A DNA stretch of 64,000 nucleotides from Bdellovibrio sp. (GCA_016187935.1 JACPIU010000035.1:28481-92480), one strand, 5' to 3'; shown: positions 27,317-36,369, numbered from the stretch's first letter. Notes: generated by a model not told the origin, from the sequence alone. Numbers and translations are program-made.

Positions 27317-29872
27317 CTATTGATTACGCAAAGTGCTGACTTCCGTTGTTATAAATAACACTTTGAGTTCGGTGACATTGGCCTGGTTGTACTGTCCGCT
27401 TCTCCCTCCCCGATAAAGATAGTGCATAAAATGTTCAAAATAGGACATGTTATAGAAATCACTGACTCGAATGATGTAACGACTGTATTTTGATAAGGCC
27501 ACGGTGACAAAGTTAGAGTCAATCCAATAGCGGTCAGTAGTGTGGTGGGGCATCATGAATACACCACTTCTCACGACCTCCCCATCCTCCTGATTGATGA
27601 CCTCCACTTTCTTGACCGCTGCGGTGATTCCTGTATTCACGTAACCCAAATTATTGTAATTCAATTGCAGGGCGAACGTTCCTGATTTGGCCGGGGAAAA
27701 ATTCCTAAATTCGATGAATTCTTGCTGGCCCTCCCCTAGCCTTACAAAATTCCGACCATGATCCGTAAAGTAGCTGAGGTTTAAAAAAGAACTGAGACCG
27801 GCATGAGCGGCGGGTAATACTGAAATGGAATCACTCTCCCAAAAACACTGCGGCTCAGAATGGAGCGAACGATTACCGCTACTGTCAAAGACAACTTCCA
27901 CAACATAGCAGGCGGTACTCCCTGGTTTCCAATCATGATCAATAAAGTTCTTTTGATGATGTTGCTTCTTGATCAAAGCTCCATTGCGATAAATATTATA
28001 GGAAATATTGCGATAGGATTCGGTATTGAAGCTTAGCTCAGGATACCCCCCACGATTGTTAAGGGGAAAAAGTTGTGGTGCCTCTGGAGCATACAATGCT
28101 TCATAGTCATTGCTTGACAGCCCGAAGGGATTGTCCAGCTTTTTGAGCTTGATTTTTCCATTGCTCTTTTGCGGGGTCCCCAAGGTGATCACCAATTCGT
28201 TGGTCGCCAGGAGATCGTCCTTAGATAAATACTTCAGATGATCTGGCCTCACAACCCCATTTAATAGAGACTCGGTGACAATGTAATAACTCTTATCATC
28301 GAAGTCACTTGATATCGTCGGAAGCTTCAAACGGACAGTAATCAGCTTACCGAGAAAGCGGTAGTCATTCAGCTTAAGTTCATTGCTGTTTTTAAAAATG
28401 CTGTTTCTAATCTGGGCGGTGATAAAAGGATTAAAACGAATGCCCGATTTTTCCACTTCAAGTCCGAAGATCATTTTCAATTGCACCGCCAGCATTCCGG
28501 CGACAGACCATAGCTGTCTTTGTGAATTAACCACTGGCCCGGATAGGTTCCCGTCATCCAACCAGTTATTCATCGAGAGGAATTCGAAGTTCTCCATATT
28601 AGAAAGATTGAGAGCAGCTCCGCGGATCATTGATCGAAACAAATGATTAAAGAGCGCCGCCTGACGATTCTTGCTGGAGGCCAGCATGGCGTAAGCGGTT
28701 ACAAAAGGCCATATTGCTCGGTTGTGATAGATGGCAATTTCCTGCGCCTGGGGCCAGATAACCGGTGCTCCGGCCAAAACCAAGGGATAGTTTTCCAGGC
28801 AATTCTTCTGCGCTTCTGTTTGGGGAATGTCGGAGAGCACGGCCAAGGCATTGCCGAGTAAATCGTATTTGTCTACCGGAGCGCGATCCAGATAGGTAAC
28901 CAGATAGGCACGATAAAGTCCTTTCTCTTCATCCCAGAAATGGAGATTGATTTTGCTGGCAAGCTCGGATGCCAGCTTCTGATAGCGCTCGTGATCAGTG
29001 GCCCTTTTCAATTCCAAGGCCATGAGGCTTAAGGTGTGAAGGGCCATATAATGAGCGACATTGGTGGAAAGTGATTTAGACATGCCGATATGAACGACAT
29101 TGTCGGCCACCCAGCGGGGATAGCTCTGCTCTCGCCAGTCTAGAAACGATTGCTCTCCGGTATATAGACCGTCGTTCGGGTCATAGGAAGCCAGCCGATC
29201 ATTTTCAACCGTATTCTGGATAGCACGGAATGATGTCTGAAGAAAACCGCTTCTTTCCTCTCCAGTCAGATGATGCAGGAGTTCCCACGCCGCCATGGCC
29301 CATACAACTCTGTCTGTGCTAAGCGGCCAGCTCCCTCCCGTTCCGGTATCTTGAATAATCTCGGCCGTGTCATCGGACTGGTTTCGCCTTTTGGACACTT
29401 TAAACAACAGCGTATTTTTGGTGCGTGTCTGGTTTAATCCTGCCAGTGCCAGATGTGCCGAATAGGAAATATCCCGAGTCCAAATATATGTCCATTTGCG
29501 TCCGGTCTCAAAACAATGGCAATTACCGGTTGAGAAAGAACTGTCGCGAACTTCCTCAACACAGTTCTCTTCAACTTCGTTGATCGACATGGCATAGATA
29601 GCATCAAAGAGTGGCGAGTTACTCCTCATGATAGGGTAGTTTCGGTTTTCACGAACAAGTCGCTCCTTACTGCGAGGAAGATCATCTCTCAGCAGGTGAG
29701 TGGTTCGAAGAAGATATTCGTTAATGTCTGAAGAATTACCGACAAGCGTGGCCCAAGACGAATTGTTGCGCCAATCCACATGTCGATCGGAAAGCTGCTC
29801 GGCCATCGCTGCACTGTGACCAACGAAAATAGAAACACTTGAGGCAAGCAATAATAAAATTATTCGCCGCAT
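27317..29872 (-). CDS. Exported (alpha/alpha)6-barrel glycoside hydrolase (GH15/GH63-like)
   Basis: An 851-residue exported protein. The ATG at 29872 gives a Sec signal (RRIILLLLASSVSIFVGHSAAMA); the frame is open 21 codons further. No strong ribosome site is seen. The domain from about 80 to 500 has the six-hairpin glycosidase style: KWTYIWTRDISYSAHLALAG, GSWPLSTDRVVWAMAAWEL, and IYHNRAIWPFVTAYAML. The first is the typical aromatic-Arg-Asp substrate pocket of glucoamylase/amylo-1,6-glucosidase-like enzymes. The C-terminal part (about 620-850) looks like beta-sandwich modules that may bind glycans. With the GH31-CBM20 enzyme next door it forms an alpha-glucan degradation pair. Confidence 0.75.
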   Translation of the reverse strand: MRRIILLLLASSVSIFVGHSAAMAEQLSDRHVDWRNNSSWATLVGNSSDINEYLLRTTHLLRDDLPRSKERLVRENRNYPIMRSNSPLFDAIYAMSINEVEENCVEEVRDSSFSTGNCHCFETGRKWTYIWTRDISYSAHLALAGLNQTRTKNTLLFKVSKRRNQSDDTAEIIQDTGTGGSWPLSTDRVVWAMAAWELLHHLTGEERSGFLQTSFRAIQNTVENDRLASYDPNDGLYTGEQSFLDWREQSYPRWVADNVVHIGMSKSLSTNVAHYMALHTLSLMALELKRATDHERYQKLASELASKINLHFWDEEKGLYRAYLVTYLDRAPVDKYDLLGNALAVLSDIPQTEAQKNCLENYPLVLAGAPVIWPQAQEIAIYHNRAIWPFVTAYAMLASSKNRQAALFNHLFRSMIRGAALNLSNMENFEFLSMNNWLDDGNLSGPVVNSQRQLWSVAGMLAVQLKMIFGLEVEKSGIRFNPFITAQIRNSIFKNSNELKLNDYRFLGKLITVRLKLPTISSDFDDKSYYIVTESLLNGVVRPDHLKYLSKDDLLATNELVITLGTPQKSNGKIKLKKLDNPFGLSSNDYEALYAPEAPQLFPLNNRGGYPELSFNTESYRNISYNIYRNGALIKKQHHQKNFIDHDWKPGSTACYVVEVVFDSSGNRSLHSEPQCFWESDSISVLPAAHAGLSSFLNLSYFTDHGRNFVRLGEGQQEFIEFRNFSPAKSGTFALQLNYNNLGYVNTGITAAVKKVEVINQEDGEVVRSGVFMMPHHTTDRYWIDSNFVTVALSKYSRYIIRVSDFYNMSYFEHFMHYLYRGGRSGQYNQANVTELKVLFITTEVSTLRNQ

Positions 29873-30071
29873 AGCATGCTGTCGCGTTTTGTTATAAAAA
29901 AAATTCATCGCAAAACAGCATAGTATTTCAGTCATATGATTTGAAGCAAAAAATGCGATTAAAATACTTCTAAATCAGGCGCGTCTGACTTACTTGGACA
30001 AAAACTTTTTAATTTTTAAAAAATTCTCGTGAATACAACACGATATGACCTATGACACGGGTCAGGATAGC

Positions 30072-30094
30072 GGGGACCACCGCAGGCAGTCCCC
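30072..30094 (-). terminator. Hairpin downstream of unknown secreted protein gene
   Basis: GGGGAC (30072-30077) and GTCCCC (30089-30094), 11-base loop, just past the stop of the minus-strand gene. No T-tract. Confidence 0.35.
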
Positions 30095-30110
30095 ACTAAG
30101 CATTAACCGA

Positions 30111-31826
30111 TTATTTGCAGGATTCTTCGAGGGGCCAAACATGCTCACTGACGAAGCGGGACAATCTTTCACCCTCAATTTTATAATTGGTTTTCATTCC
30201 ACATCTCTTGGCATCTTCAAAAACCGTTTTGAAGACGAAAACATCGGACACCAATGCTTTACCAAAATCGGTGAAGGCCTTAATAAAATTAAGTCGATCT
30301 CCTTCATTTAAAAATGAGTATTGTGCCGCCATTTTCATTTCTTCCAATGCTTTGCGCATTCTTTTCAAATGAATACGCTGGGAAAACTGAAGACGTCCTT
30401 TACAATTAGCAAGATCAAATTTCGTGACATGAGTCAAACACAATCTCAAGGGGTCTGAGGCATCAGCAAAATAGTCTTCAAGCTCTAGCGTGGCACGTTC
30501 ATTGTATTCATCCATGACTTGCACAAAACGATCATCAGCTAAAAGATAATCGACATAGGCATGAGGAAGATCAAGATCAAATGATATCGCAGTATATTTC
30601 AATTTCTTCTCATCAGGAATATTCACAAGTAGTTCATTATTCAGCCCAGTAGTTTTAATCAAGCGATGCAAGGCACGATTGAGTTTTTTAGAAGAGCCAT
30701 GATCAGCAGCATAATTCCAATTGTATCTGCCAGAGTAATCAAGTTTATCTTGTTGATCCAATTTCGAATCAACTTCTAAGGCAGAATAAAACCCTTCATT
30801 GGTCGATTTGTGAATAGTGATGGCCCGACCAGTTGTCTTCTTTACGTTCGCACCAAAATAGAGTTCTCTAGTCACTCCATCTAAAGACGATTCCTTGCGC
30901 AAATATTCACGATAATTTTCTTTGGAAGTAGAAAAATATATAAATGGAATCCCTATCGCAAACTTTCTCACATGACGTGTTTTGGATCTTAATAGGTTAT
31001 CGACACGAACGATAGAACCTAATCCTGGTTGTGATGCCAATTCCTGCGTTGGAACTATATTTCCCTTTAACATATCCTCATACGCATGCTGTGCGCCTTC
31101 ATCTGTTAAATCGAATGCAAAGGACACACCTTTCGCAAGCTCATTGACGATCGCCGTATAGGCCTCCGCCACAAGCGTTCCTGCCACCAATCGGAGTTCT
31201 TTCTCATGGCCTTTCATCAATTGGACGAAGACTTTCCCATCTTCCATTTTTTCTATATAGGTCTGCCAACCGCCGGCCAAGATGGCCGTTGGCCCTACTC
31301 CAAAATAGAGAGGACCAACACGACCTGAAAGAGCAATACCGCCATTGGTTTGATAAAAGACTGTCTCCCCTTCCTTCCAGCTCGCAATCTCAGATGCCTT
31401 CCAAGGAATCTTTTTCTGTTTCACCGCTTTTTTAATGTCCTCCTTGCTGTCCACAAGGGTTGTAAATTCAATATTTTTTTCCGCCACCAGACCTAAGCCA
31501 ACATATTGTCCCAAATAGGCCAGAGGACCGGTGAGATTGGCAAAATAAAAACTTACTCCTGGACCTGCACCAATATCTACTGAAAGTCCATGCGAAATCA
31601 TGAAACCATTTTCATAATTATCCAAAGTTAAAGTGGGAGCGTCGGTCACATTGGGATCATGAGCTAAGGGAGTCATGTTGACTGTCGCTCGTGAGAAATC
31701 AAGCTGTCCGAAAACGAGGGCACCGAGTTCTGTTTGGAGCTGCGGACTTGAAAATGCTTCTGCGGCATACAAACACAAACCAAGCGTCATTAGGGTAAAT
31801 AGGTCTTTTACATACTTTACATGCAT
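30111..31826 (-). CDS. Exported protein of unknown function
   Basis: A 571-residue protein with an N-terminal signal (LFTLMTLGLCLYAAEAFS). The first 200 residues are Gly-rich with alternating strands (GLSVDIGAGPGVSFYF, GGIALSGRVGPLYFGVGP), which suggests a beta-barrel or beta-sandwich surface. The rest is helical and charged, with two Cys residues near 475-485 (LRLCLTHV, LANCKGR) and one at the very end. I do not recognise a family. An AGGAAAA ribosome site supports the start. An outer-membrane or periplasmic location is likely. Confidence 0.65.
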   Translation of the reverse strand: MHVKYVKDLFTLMTLGLCLYAAEAFSSPQLQTELGALVFGQLDFSRATVNMTPLAHDPNVTDAPTLTLDNYENGFMISHGLSVDIGAGPGVSFYFANLTGPLAYLGQYVGLGLVAEKNIEFTTLVDSKEDIKKAVKQKKIPWKASEIASWKEGETVFYQTNGGIALSGRVGPLYFGVGPTAILAGGWQTYIEKMEDGKVFVQLMKGHEKELRLVAGTLVAEAYTAIVNELAKGVSFAFDLTDEGAQHAYEDMLKGNIVPTQELASQPGLGSIVRVDNLLRSKTRHVRKFAIGIPFIYFSTSKENYREYLRKESSLDGVTRELYFGANVKKTTGRAITIHKSTNEGFYSALEVDSKLDQQDKLDYSGRYNWNYAADHGSSKKLNRALHRLIKTTGLNNELLVNIPDEKKLKYTAISFDLDLPHAYVDYLLADDRFVQVMDEYNERATLELEDYFADASDPLRLCLTHVTKFDLANCKGRLQFSQRIHLKRMRKALEEMKMAAQYSFLNEGDRLNFIKAFTDFGKALVSDVFVFKTVFEDAKRCGMKTNYKIEGERLSRFVSEHVWPLEESCK

Positions 31827-32124
31827 ATTTATTTTCCTATGTTGGAGTTAAAAGCGACCCATTTTTTTAGATAAATTTTTATCTGCCCGCAATGACCGTT
31901 GCTATTCCTGCGACTGAGGAATTGCATTCCGGGTACTGGTTTTTCCCCAAGTGACAATAATTACGGTGATTGCCAAATTCTGATCCAATCTCAAATAGGA
32001 ACAAAATTCCTGGTCCCTTATCACAAGTCATGGTCGATATGGGGGGGATGGTATAAGTTATTCAATGTGAGGGGGTAATCGTATTTCGACCGATCACAAA
32101 AGTATCAAAATCGCAGTTACAATC
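31827..32124. other. Intergenic region without a clear gene
   Basis: Between divergent secreted-protein genes. It holds a small hairpin (AGATAAA/TTTATCT near 31870), a G-rich run near 32040, and presumably promoters for both sides. I see no coding frame with a start and ribosome site. Confidence 0.4.
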
Positions 32125-32433
32125 ATGTTAGTTCTCTTAATTGCTTTTCCCTTTTTCCCCAGCGGGCAAAATCTGGAAGAAATCGGTTATGTCTATCCGC
32201 CTTCCTATCAAGAAGCGGGAAATGGCCTTGTCTATAATTGCAAAGATCAATTCTGGGCCTGCGTCAATAATGAATCCTACTTTCAATGTCGAAACAACAT
32301 GAATTGGAATGCCGCTCACAATACCCGTCACGAATGTTATACCCTTAATGTCTACGCCACTGAGCTTGATTGCGAATCGATTCGAATTTATAACACCGAC
32401 ATCCAAGCCAGAACTGATTTTTGTAATTTTTAA
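32125..32433 (+). CDS. Small secreted cysteine-rich protein
   Basis: A 102-residue frame with a short hydrophobic N-terminus (MLVLLIAFPFFPSG) and then a mature part with six to seven Cys residues and many Tyr and Asn (CKDQFWACVNNESYFQC, CYTLN, LDCES, DFCNF), consistent with a disulfide-rich secreted domain. No basic residue precedes the hydrophobic stretch and no ribosome site is seen, so the true start may be a non-ATG codon slightly upstream. It is convergent with another small Cys-rich secreted protein, 8 bases away. Confidence 0.55.
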   Translation: MLVLLIAFPFFPSGQNLEEIGYVYPPSYQEAGNGLVYNCKDQFWACVNNESYFQCRNNMNWNAAHNTRHECYTLNVYATELDCESIRIYNTDIQARTDFCNF

Positions 32434-32441
32434 ATTTTTCC

Positions 32442-32876
32442 TTAATAGATATACCATCCCTCAAGCTGTGAACCAATCCTCTCGCAAACTATCGTTTTCT
32501 TCTGACAATGATCCCAAGCTGGGACGCCACTTTCTTTAACTATGAGTGCGCCTTCCAGATACCATCCTTCCGATCTAGTATTAATCGCGCCACAGTAGGG
32601 AACGGCATCGGCTTCACTACATTTAGTGTATTTCAATAGATTCTGATGGAGATGAGATGGAATGATTCCGGTTCCCTTATTTTTGGTTGAAGCACAACTG
32701 GGCATACACCCCCAAAAAGCGGCCCCATAACAAAGCATATCGGTAAAAGCATCGTCCTGATTGCAGGCAGCATAGGCCTGATCTTCACAAGTCAGCGAGC
32801 AATCGTTGAAGTCTTCAGAAGAAGCGGTTTGAGCGAGGAGCATGGTCGTAAGTCCTATTAAGATTTTTGTTTTCAT
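32442..32876 (-). CDS. Small secreted cysteine-rich protein
   Basis: A 144-residue exported protein. The ATG at 32876 has TGGGAG upstream and yields the signal MKTKILIGLTTMLLAQTASS; the frame is open 29 codons further without a signal. The mature part carries about ten Cys (DCSLTCEDQAYAACNQ, MLCYG, GCMPSCAS, KCSEADAVPYCG, HCQKKTIVCER). It resembles the cysteine-spacing style of other exported proteins in this window, although I cannot claim homology. It is divergent from the TIGR02147 regulator gene. Confidence 0.65.
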   Translation of the reverse strand: MKTKILIGLTTMLLAQTASSEDFNDCSLTCEDQAYAACNQDDAFTDMLCYGAAFWGCMPSCASTKNKGTGIIPSHLHQNLLKYTKCSEADAVPYCGAINTRSEGWYLEGALIVKESGVPAWDHCQKKTIVCERIGSQLEGWYIY

Positions 32877-33023
32877 TATTTTCTCCCATTGTTGATTATC
32901 TGCACGCACAATAACCAGCATTCTTTTCTGAGGCAATAAGATAGGAACACAAAAACGGAACATTCTGTTCCGTTTTCAAACTCGGAACAACATGATAGCT
33001 TAGGTGGAACTTTGGAACTGTTT

Positions 33024-33779
33024 ATGAAGGAAACACGTTTTTGCCGAGAAATTATTCAACGCGAATACCTGAAGAGAAAAAGTAAGAATCAGGCCTATTC
33101 TCTGCGCGCTTTTTCTAACTATTTAGGCATCGGAATCGCCTCATTATCCAGTTTCATCGCAGGAAAAAGAAATCTCTCAAAAAAGAATATGATCAAAGTT
33201 GCCGACAGACTGTCTTTGCCCCCTCTTGAGCAGGAACTGTTCATAAGTCAGGCCAATAAGAAGACGTCATCCGTTGATATTGAACGGTTACAACTTCAAG
33301 AGGACACTTTCCATCTGATCTCGGACTGGTACCACTATGGAATTCTTGAGCTATGTGCGATTAAATCACATAAAAATTCATCTTCATGGGTGGCCTGGAA
33401 ACTGGGAATCTCTGAGCTTGAAGCCACTTTGGCGATCAATCGTTTGATGAAGCTTGGCCTGCTGAAAAAACGTGGCACCAACTTTTATCGAGACACTCCC
33501 CCACTCACAACCAAAACCGATGTGCCTGACCGGGCCATTCGCTCCCGCCACCATCAAATTTTAGAGCTGGCCAAAATCTCACTCGAACACGATCCCATTG
33601 ATAAACGCCATTTTTGGGAAACCACCTTTGCCCTTTCGCCTGAAAAATATGAAGAGGCCAAGAAGTTGATCATTGCTTCTTCAAGAAAGATTGTTAAGCT
33701 CTTGGAATCAGGCACTCCTAAAGAAGTCTATAGTCTCTCGATAAACCTTTTTCCTTTAAAAAAGGATCGATCCGTTTGA
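33024..33779 (+). CDS. TIGR02147/DUF4423-family HTH regulator
   Basis: A 251-residue cytoplasmic protein. Residues about 25-75 form an XRE-like HTH (YSLRAFSNYLGIGIASLSSFIAGKR is typical of the family), and the middle part holds a winged-helix-like segment (VAWKLGISELEATLAINRLMKLGLLKKRG). The family is found mainly in Bdellovibrio relatives and Fibrobacteres, often next to secreted protein genes, where it is thought to act as a transcription factor. A TTG at 33012 is an alternative start with AGGTGG before it. It is followed by a secreted small protein and preceded by a divergent one, which are likely targets. Confidence 0.85.
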   Translation: MKETRFCREIIQREYLKRKSKNQAYSLRAFSNYLGIGIASLSSFIAGKRNLSKKNMIKVADRLSLPPLEQELFISQANKKTSSVDIERLQLQEDTFHLISDWYHYGILELCAIKSHKNSSSWVAWKLGISELEATLAINRLMKLGLLKKRGTNFYRDTPPLTTKTDVPDRAIRSRHHQILELAKISLEHDPIDKRHFWETTFALSPEKYEEAKKLIIASSRKIVKLLESGTPKEVYSLSINLFPLKKDRSV

Positions 33780-33845
33780 CGTCAAACAAAGGTCAGAGGT
33801 ACACATGCCATCAGTCATTAAATGACTGAGCAAAGAGGTGACAAT

Positions 33846-34238
33846 ATGACGAAGGCCCTTTTTCTTTTCTTACTGCTTGGAACTTTCAATATTTTCGCCA
33901 ATGAAAGTTCCTATGTTTTAGAATATTCCCTCTCAAAAAAATCCCTCACCCTTAAAATTTCCACAGTGGCAATATTTGAAACCAGTTGTGAATTGAATAC
34001 CACCGGCCTCAACATCGTCGGCCCCGATGGTTTCAATCCTGGTGTTATTGATGTCGTCATTATCCCGACCTCCAATTGTAGAGAGATTCAAGCTCCACAC
34101 TCAATGACACTGGAACTTCCCAGAGGCAAAACACTCCCACAAATTCCAAATGGTTTTTACAACATCTATATTAACGGCCAATTCTACCAAGCAATTCTCG
34201 TTCTCCCCGGACGAGGCAGTGAAACGGGTAATGGGTAG
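33846..34238 (+). CDS. Small exported protein, unknown function
   Basis: A 130-residue protein with signal peptide MTKALFLFLLLGTFNIFA and an AGAGGTG ribosome site. The mature part is a beta-rich domain with two Cys (SCELN near residue 50 and SNCRE near 80) that may pair. It has no recognised family. It lies 66 bases after the regulator gene and probably forms a regulator-target pair. The region downstream marks the start of the direct repeats around the AbiE module. Confidence 0.6.
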   Translation: MTKALFLFLLLGTFNIFANESSYVLEYSLSKKSLTLKISTVAIFETSCELNTTGLNIVGPDGFNPGVIDVVIIPTSNCREIQAPHSMTLELPRGKTLPQIPNGFYNIYINGQFYQAILVLPGRGSETGNG

Positions 34239-34253
34239 AGCACACTCAGAGGA

Positions 34254-34268
34254 TTCTAGGACGTCCTA
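34254..34268 (+). repeat. Left copy of 15-bp direct repeat flanking AbiE module
   Basis: TTCTAGGACGTCCTA; the right copy at 36208-36222 is TTCTAGCACGTCCTA (14 of 15 identical). The left copy contains the palindrome TAGGACGTCCTA. Confidence 0.6.
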
Positions 34269-34328
34269 AAATCAGGCCTAGAATTCTCAGGAGGAAAGTT
34301 GTACCAGGACTTTTTTCAAACGAAGCGG

Positions 34329-34475
34329 TCACATGATACAGAACTTGGCCTCATCATCTGCCTTATAGACCATCTTTTCTGCATACGTAAGCTCATTATG
34401 GAATTCTCGCTCTCGGCCAGGGAGTTTTTTCAAAAATGATTCCATGAATGATCCCTCTGAATGAAAATGCGACAT
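34329..34475 (-). CDS. Possible 48-residue protein
   Basis: A short reverse-strand frame starting at ATG 34475 with GGAAG 5 bases upstream. The product (begins MSHFHSEGSFMESFLKKLPG) is polar and charged with an amphipathic segment, with no signal peptide. It lies inside the repeat-flanked interval on the opposite strand from abiE. Composition looks protein-like, but there is no other support. Confidence 0.3.
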   Translation of the reverse strand: MSHFHSEGSFMESFLKKLPGREREFHNELTYAEKMVYKADDEAKFCIM

Positions 34476-34599
34476 TCGTCTTCCAGAGATTGAACTTTCC
34501 CATTGATGGGCCTGTCGATATTAGGACGTACTGGAGGCAGCGCGTCTTTGCCATGTATATTCAAGTGCTTGCACGTCTTAATTGGATAGCCATATATTA

Positions 34600-34692
34600 A
34601 TCCAACATATAGAATATTTTTCTATTTACTGGATATAAAATGCGATTATAATACCCATATATATATATTATTTCTATATATAGGATATTAAA
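34600..34692 (+). promoter_or_regulatory. AT-rich promoter/operator of the AbiE module
   Basis: A TATAAT -10 box at 34647-34652 and inverted repeats TAGAA-TATTT-TTCTA (near 34610-34625) and CTATATATAG just before the start codon. AbiEi antitoxins repress their own operon by binding inverted repeats in this position, which fits. There is no G-rich ribosome site except AGGATATTAAA. Confidence 0.5.
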
Positions 34693-35322
34693 ATGGAAGA
34701 AATACTCCAAAATATAGAAACACCCTATCTTACTACTGAATTTCTCTTGAGTTTATATTCGGGCCATAAGGCAGGACGAGATAAGCTTAAAAATTTAGTC
34801 CGTTCAAGGGACCTCATACATATTAAGCAAGGTCTGTATCTGTTGGGAGAAAAATACAAAAGGTCATACTCCAAAGAAGTACTCTCTGGCATGATTTATG
34901 GGCCATCGGCGATTTCTTTTGAGTATGCGTTATCCTATCACGGCATGATTCCCGAGCGGGTAGAAACAGTGACTTGCATCTGCTTTAAGCGCGATAAGAA
35001 TTTCACCACACCTGTCGGTGCATTTCACTACAAGTACATTGCCAAAGATCTCTATCCAGTAGGCCTAAAATTTCACCAGACAGAGTTGGGCAATTTTTTT
35101 ATGGCAACCAAAGAGAAAGCTCTTTGCGATTTGGCCTATTTCCAAAAATTTAAAGATGAAAAAGCGGCCCTGGAATTTGCATGCCAAGACTTACGTATCG
35201 AAGAGGCGGCACTTAAAGAACTCGACCTGAGTTTGCTTTTTCTATTATCCAAAGTCTACCAAAGGGCCAGTACTCATGCCTTGCTTGACGCTTTAATCGC
35301 CCTCAACAGCAAGAGGAATTAG
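34693..35322 (+). CDS. AbiEi-type antitoxin / transcriptional regulator of type IV TA system
   Basis: A 209-residue protein with an N-terminal winged-helix domain (LTTEFLLSLYSGHKAGRDKLKNLVRSRDLIHIKQGLY is its core, given here only as a landmark region, residues 14-50) and a C-terminal domain with FMATKEKALCDLAY, which is the AbiEi_4-like signature. AbiEi proteins repress their operon and counter the nucleotidyltransferase toxin without direct contact. It lies 2 bases before the toxin gene. The codon use is more AT-rich than its neighbours, consistent with transfer. Confidence 0.85.
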   Translation: MEEILQNIETPYLTTEFLLSLYSGHKAGRDKLKNLVRSRDLIHIKQGLYLLGEKYKRSYSKEVLSGMIYGPSAISFEYALSYHGMIPERVETVTCICFKRDKNFTTPVGAFHYKYIAKDLYPVGLKFHQTELGNFFMATKEKALCDLAYFQKFKDEKAALEFACQDLRIEEAALKELDLSLLFLLSKVYQRASTHALLDALIALNSKRN

Positions 35323-35324
35323 TC

Positions 35325-36188
35325 ATGCATCAAGCAATCAAGGAAATGTTGTCCCCTTATCAATGTAAAACACCCGAGCAATATAAAAATGCTTTAAAAG
35401 AGATCGTGCAAGAAATTGCCCTACTCGGTTTATCACGCCAAGATTTTTTTGATAAAGCAGCATTCTATGGTGGTACGGCCTTAAGAATCGCCCACAAGCT
35501 TGATCGCTTCTCGGAAGATTTAGATTTCACCTTACTAACACCAAATCCAAACTTCGACTTAAACAGTTATCTCAAAGGCATTGAAGACGAATTCGTCACT
35601 TATGGACTCCGCTTGAAGGCGGAAAAGCAAATCAAAAATATCGAAACCCCTGTTGAATCGGCCTTTTTAAAGGCCAATACACTTGAACTTCTTTTATCCA
35701 TCGAGGGTATTAATAATGCTAGTTCAGGGACACATAAAAATGAGCTGCTCAAAATTAAATTGGAGATTGACACTGATCCCCCCAATCCTTCGGGCGAAAC
35801 TGAGAGCACCTTTCTCATGCTCCCCATTCCCTTTAGCTTTCGAATTTTAACTCTTCCTTCACTTTTCGCCGGAAAATTGCACGCTGTGCTTTGTCGTCAG
35901 TATAAAAGTGGCAGAGTCAAAGGCCGGGATTTTTACGATTTTCTCTGGTACATGAAAAAGGGGGTAAAACCCGACCTCCTCTACCTGGAGGCCAAGATGC
36001 AACAAAGTGGCCATCTGTCCCAAGGTGAAAGGCTCGACACTACCAAACTTAAAGAACTCTTGAACGCCAAATTTGAAACTTTGAATTGGGGACAGGCCAA
36101 GAGAGACGTAACACCCTTTATTAATGATACTTTCGCATTAAACTTATGGTCGACGGATTTTTTTAAGCAACTTGCAGCCAAGCTTTGA
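35325..36188 (+). CDS. AbiEii/AbiGii-type nucleotidyltransferase toxin
   Basis: A 287-residue DNA-polymerase-beta-like nucleotidyltransferase of type IV toxin-antitoxin systems. The catalytic block FYGGTALRIAHKLDRFSEDLDF (about residues 46-67) holds the Gly-Gly motif and the paired Asp residues; the later segments SLFAGKLHAVLCRQYKSGRVKGRDFYDFLWY complete the typical second motif. Related MenT toxins add nucleotides to tRNA acceptor stems; AbiE modules abort phage infection. The gene is coupled to the antitoxin gene and is followed by the second 15-bp direct repeat. Confidence 0.9.
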   Translation: MHQAIKEMLSPYQCKTPEQYKNALKEIVQEIALLGLSRQDFFDKAAFYGGTALRIAHKLDRFSEDLDFTLLTPNPNFDLNSYLKGIEDEFVTYGLRLKAEKQIKNIETPVESAFLKANTLELLLSIEGINNASSGTHKNELLKIKLEIDTDPPNPSGETESTFLMLPIPFSFRILTLPSLFAGKLHAVLCRQYKSGRVKGRDFYDFLWYMKKGVKPDLLYLEAKMQQSGHLSQGERLDTTKLKELLNAKFETLNWGQAKRDVTPFINDTFALNLWSTDFFKQLAAKL

Positions 36189-36207
36189 AACTGAAAAAAC
36201 CCAAGAT

Positions 36208-36222
36208 TTCTAGCACGTCCTA
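36208..36222 (+). repeat. Right copy of 15-bp direct repeat flanking AbiE module
   Basis: TTCTAGCACGTCCTA, matching 34254-34268 at 14 of 15 positions. It lies 20 bases after the toxin stop. Confidence 0.6.
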
Positions 36223-36247
36223 GAAAAGCTAGATGGAGTAATCACAG

Positions 36248-36369
36248 ATCTTTCACCCGACCGTCCGTTTTGAGTCGATTTTAAAAGTGGTGACCGCAGG
36301 CATGGCGGAAGCCATGTCGAGGATCGCCGCTTTTAAAAGCGGCCAAAAAAGGATGATCCGGTGAAAGAT
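36248..36369. repeat. 122-bp nested palindromic element
   Basis: Outer inverted repeats ATCTTTCACC (36248-36257) and GGTGAAAGAT (36360-36369). Inside are CATGGC-GGAA-GCCATG (36301-36316) and an 18-base perfect palindrome, GCCGCTTTTAAAAGCGGC, followed by CAAAAAA. It has no coding frame. It could be a MITE-like repeat or a structured RNA. The rest of the gap to 36613 is AT-rich with no gene that I can support. Confidence 0.6.
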
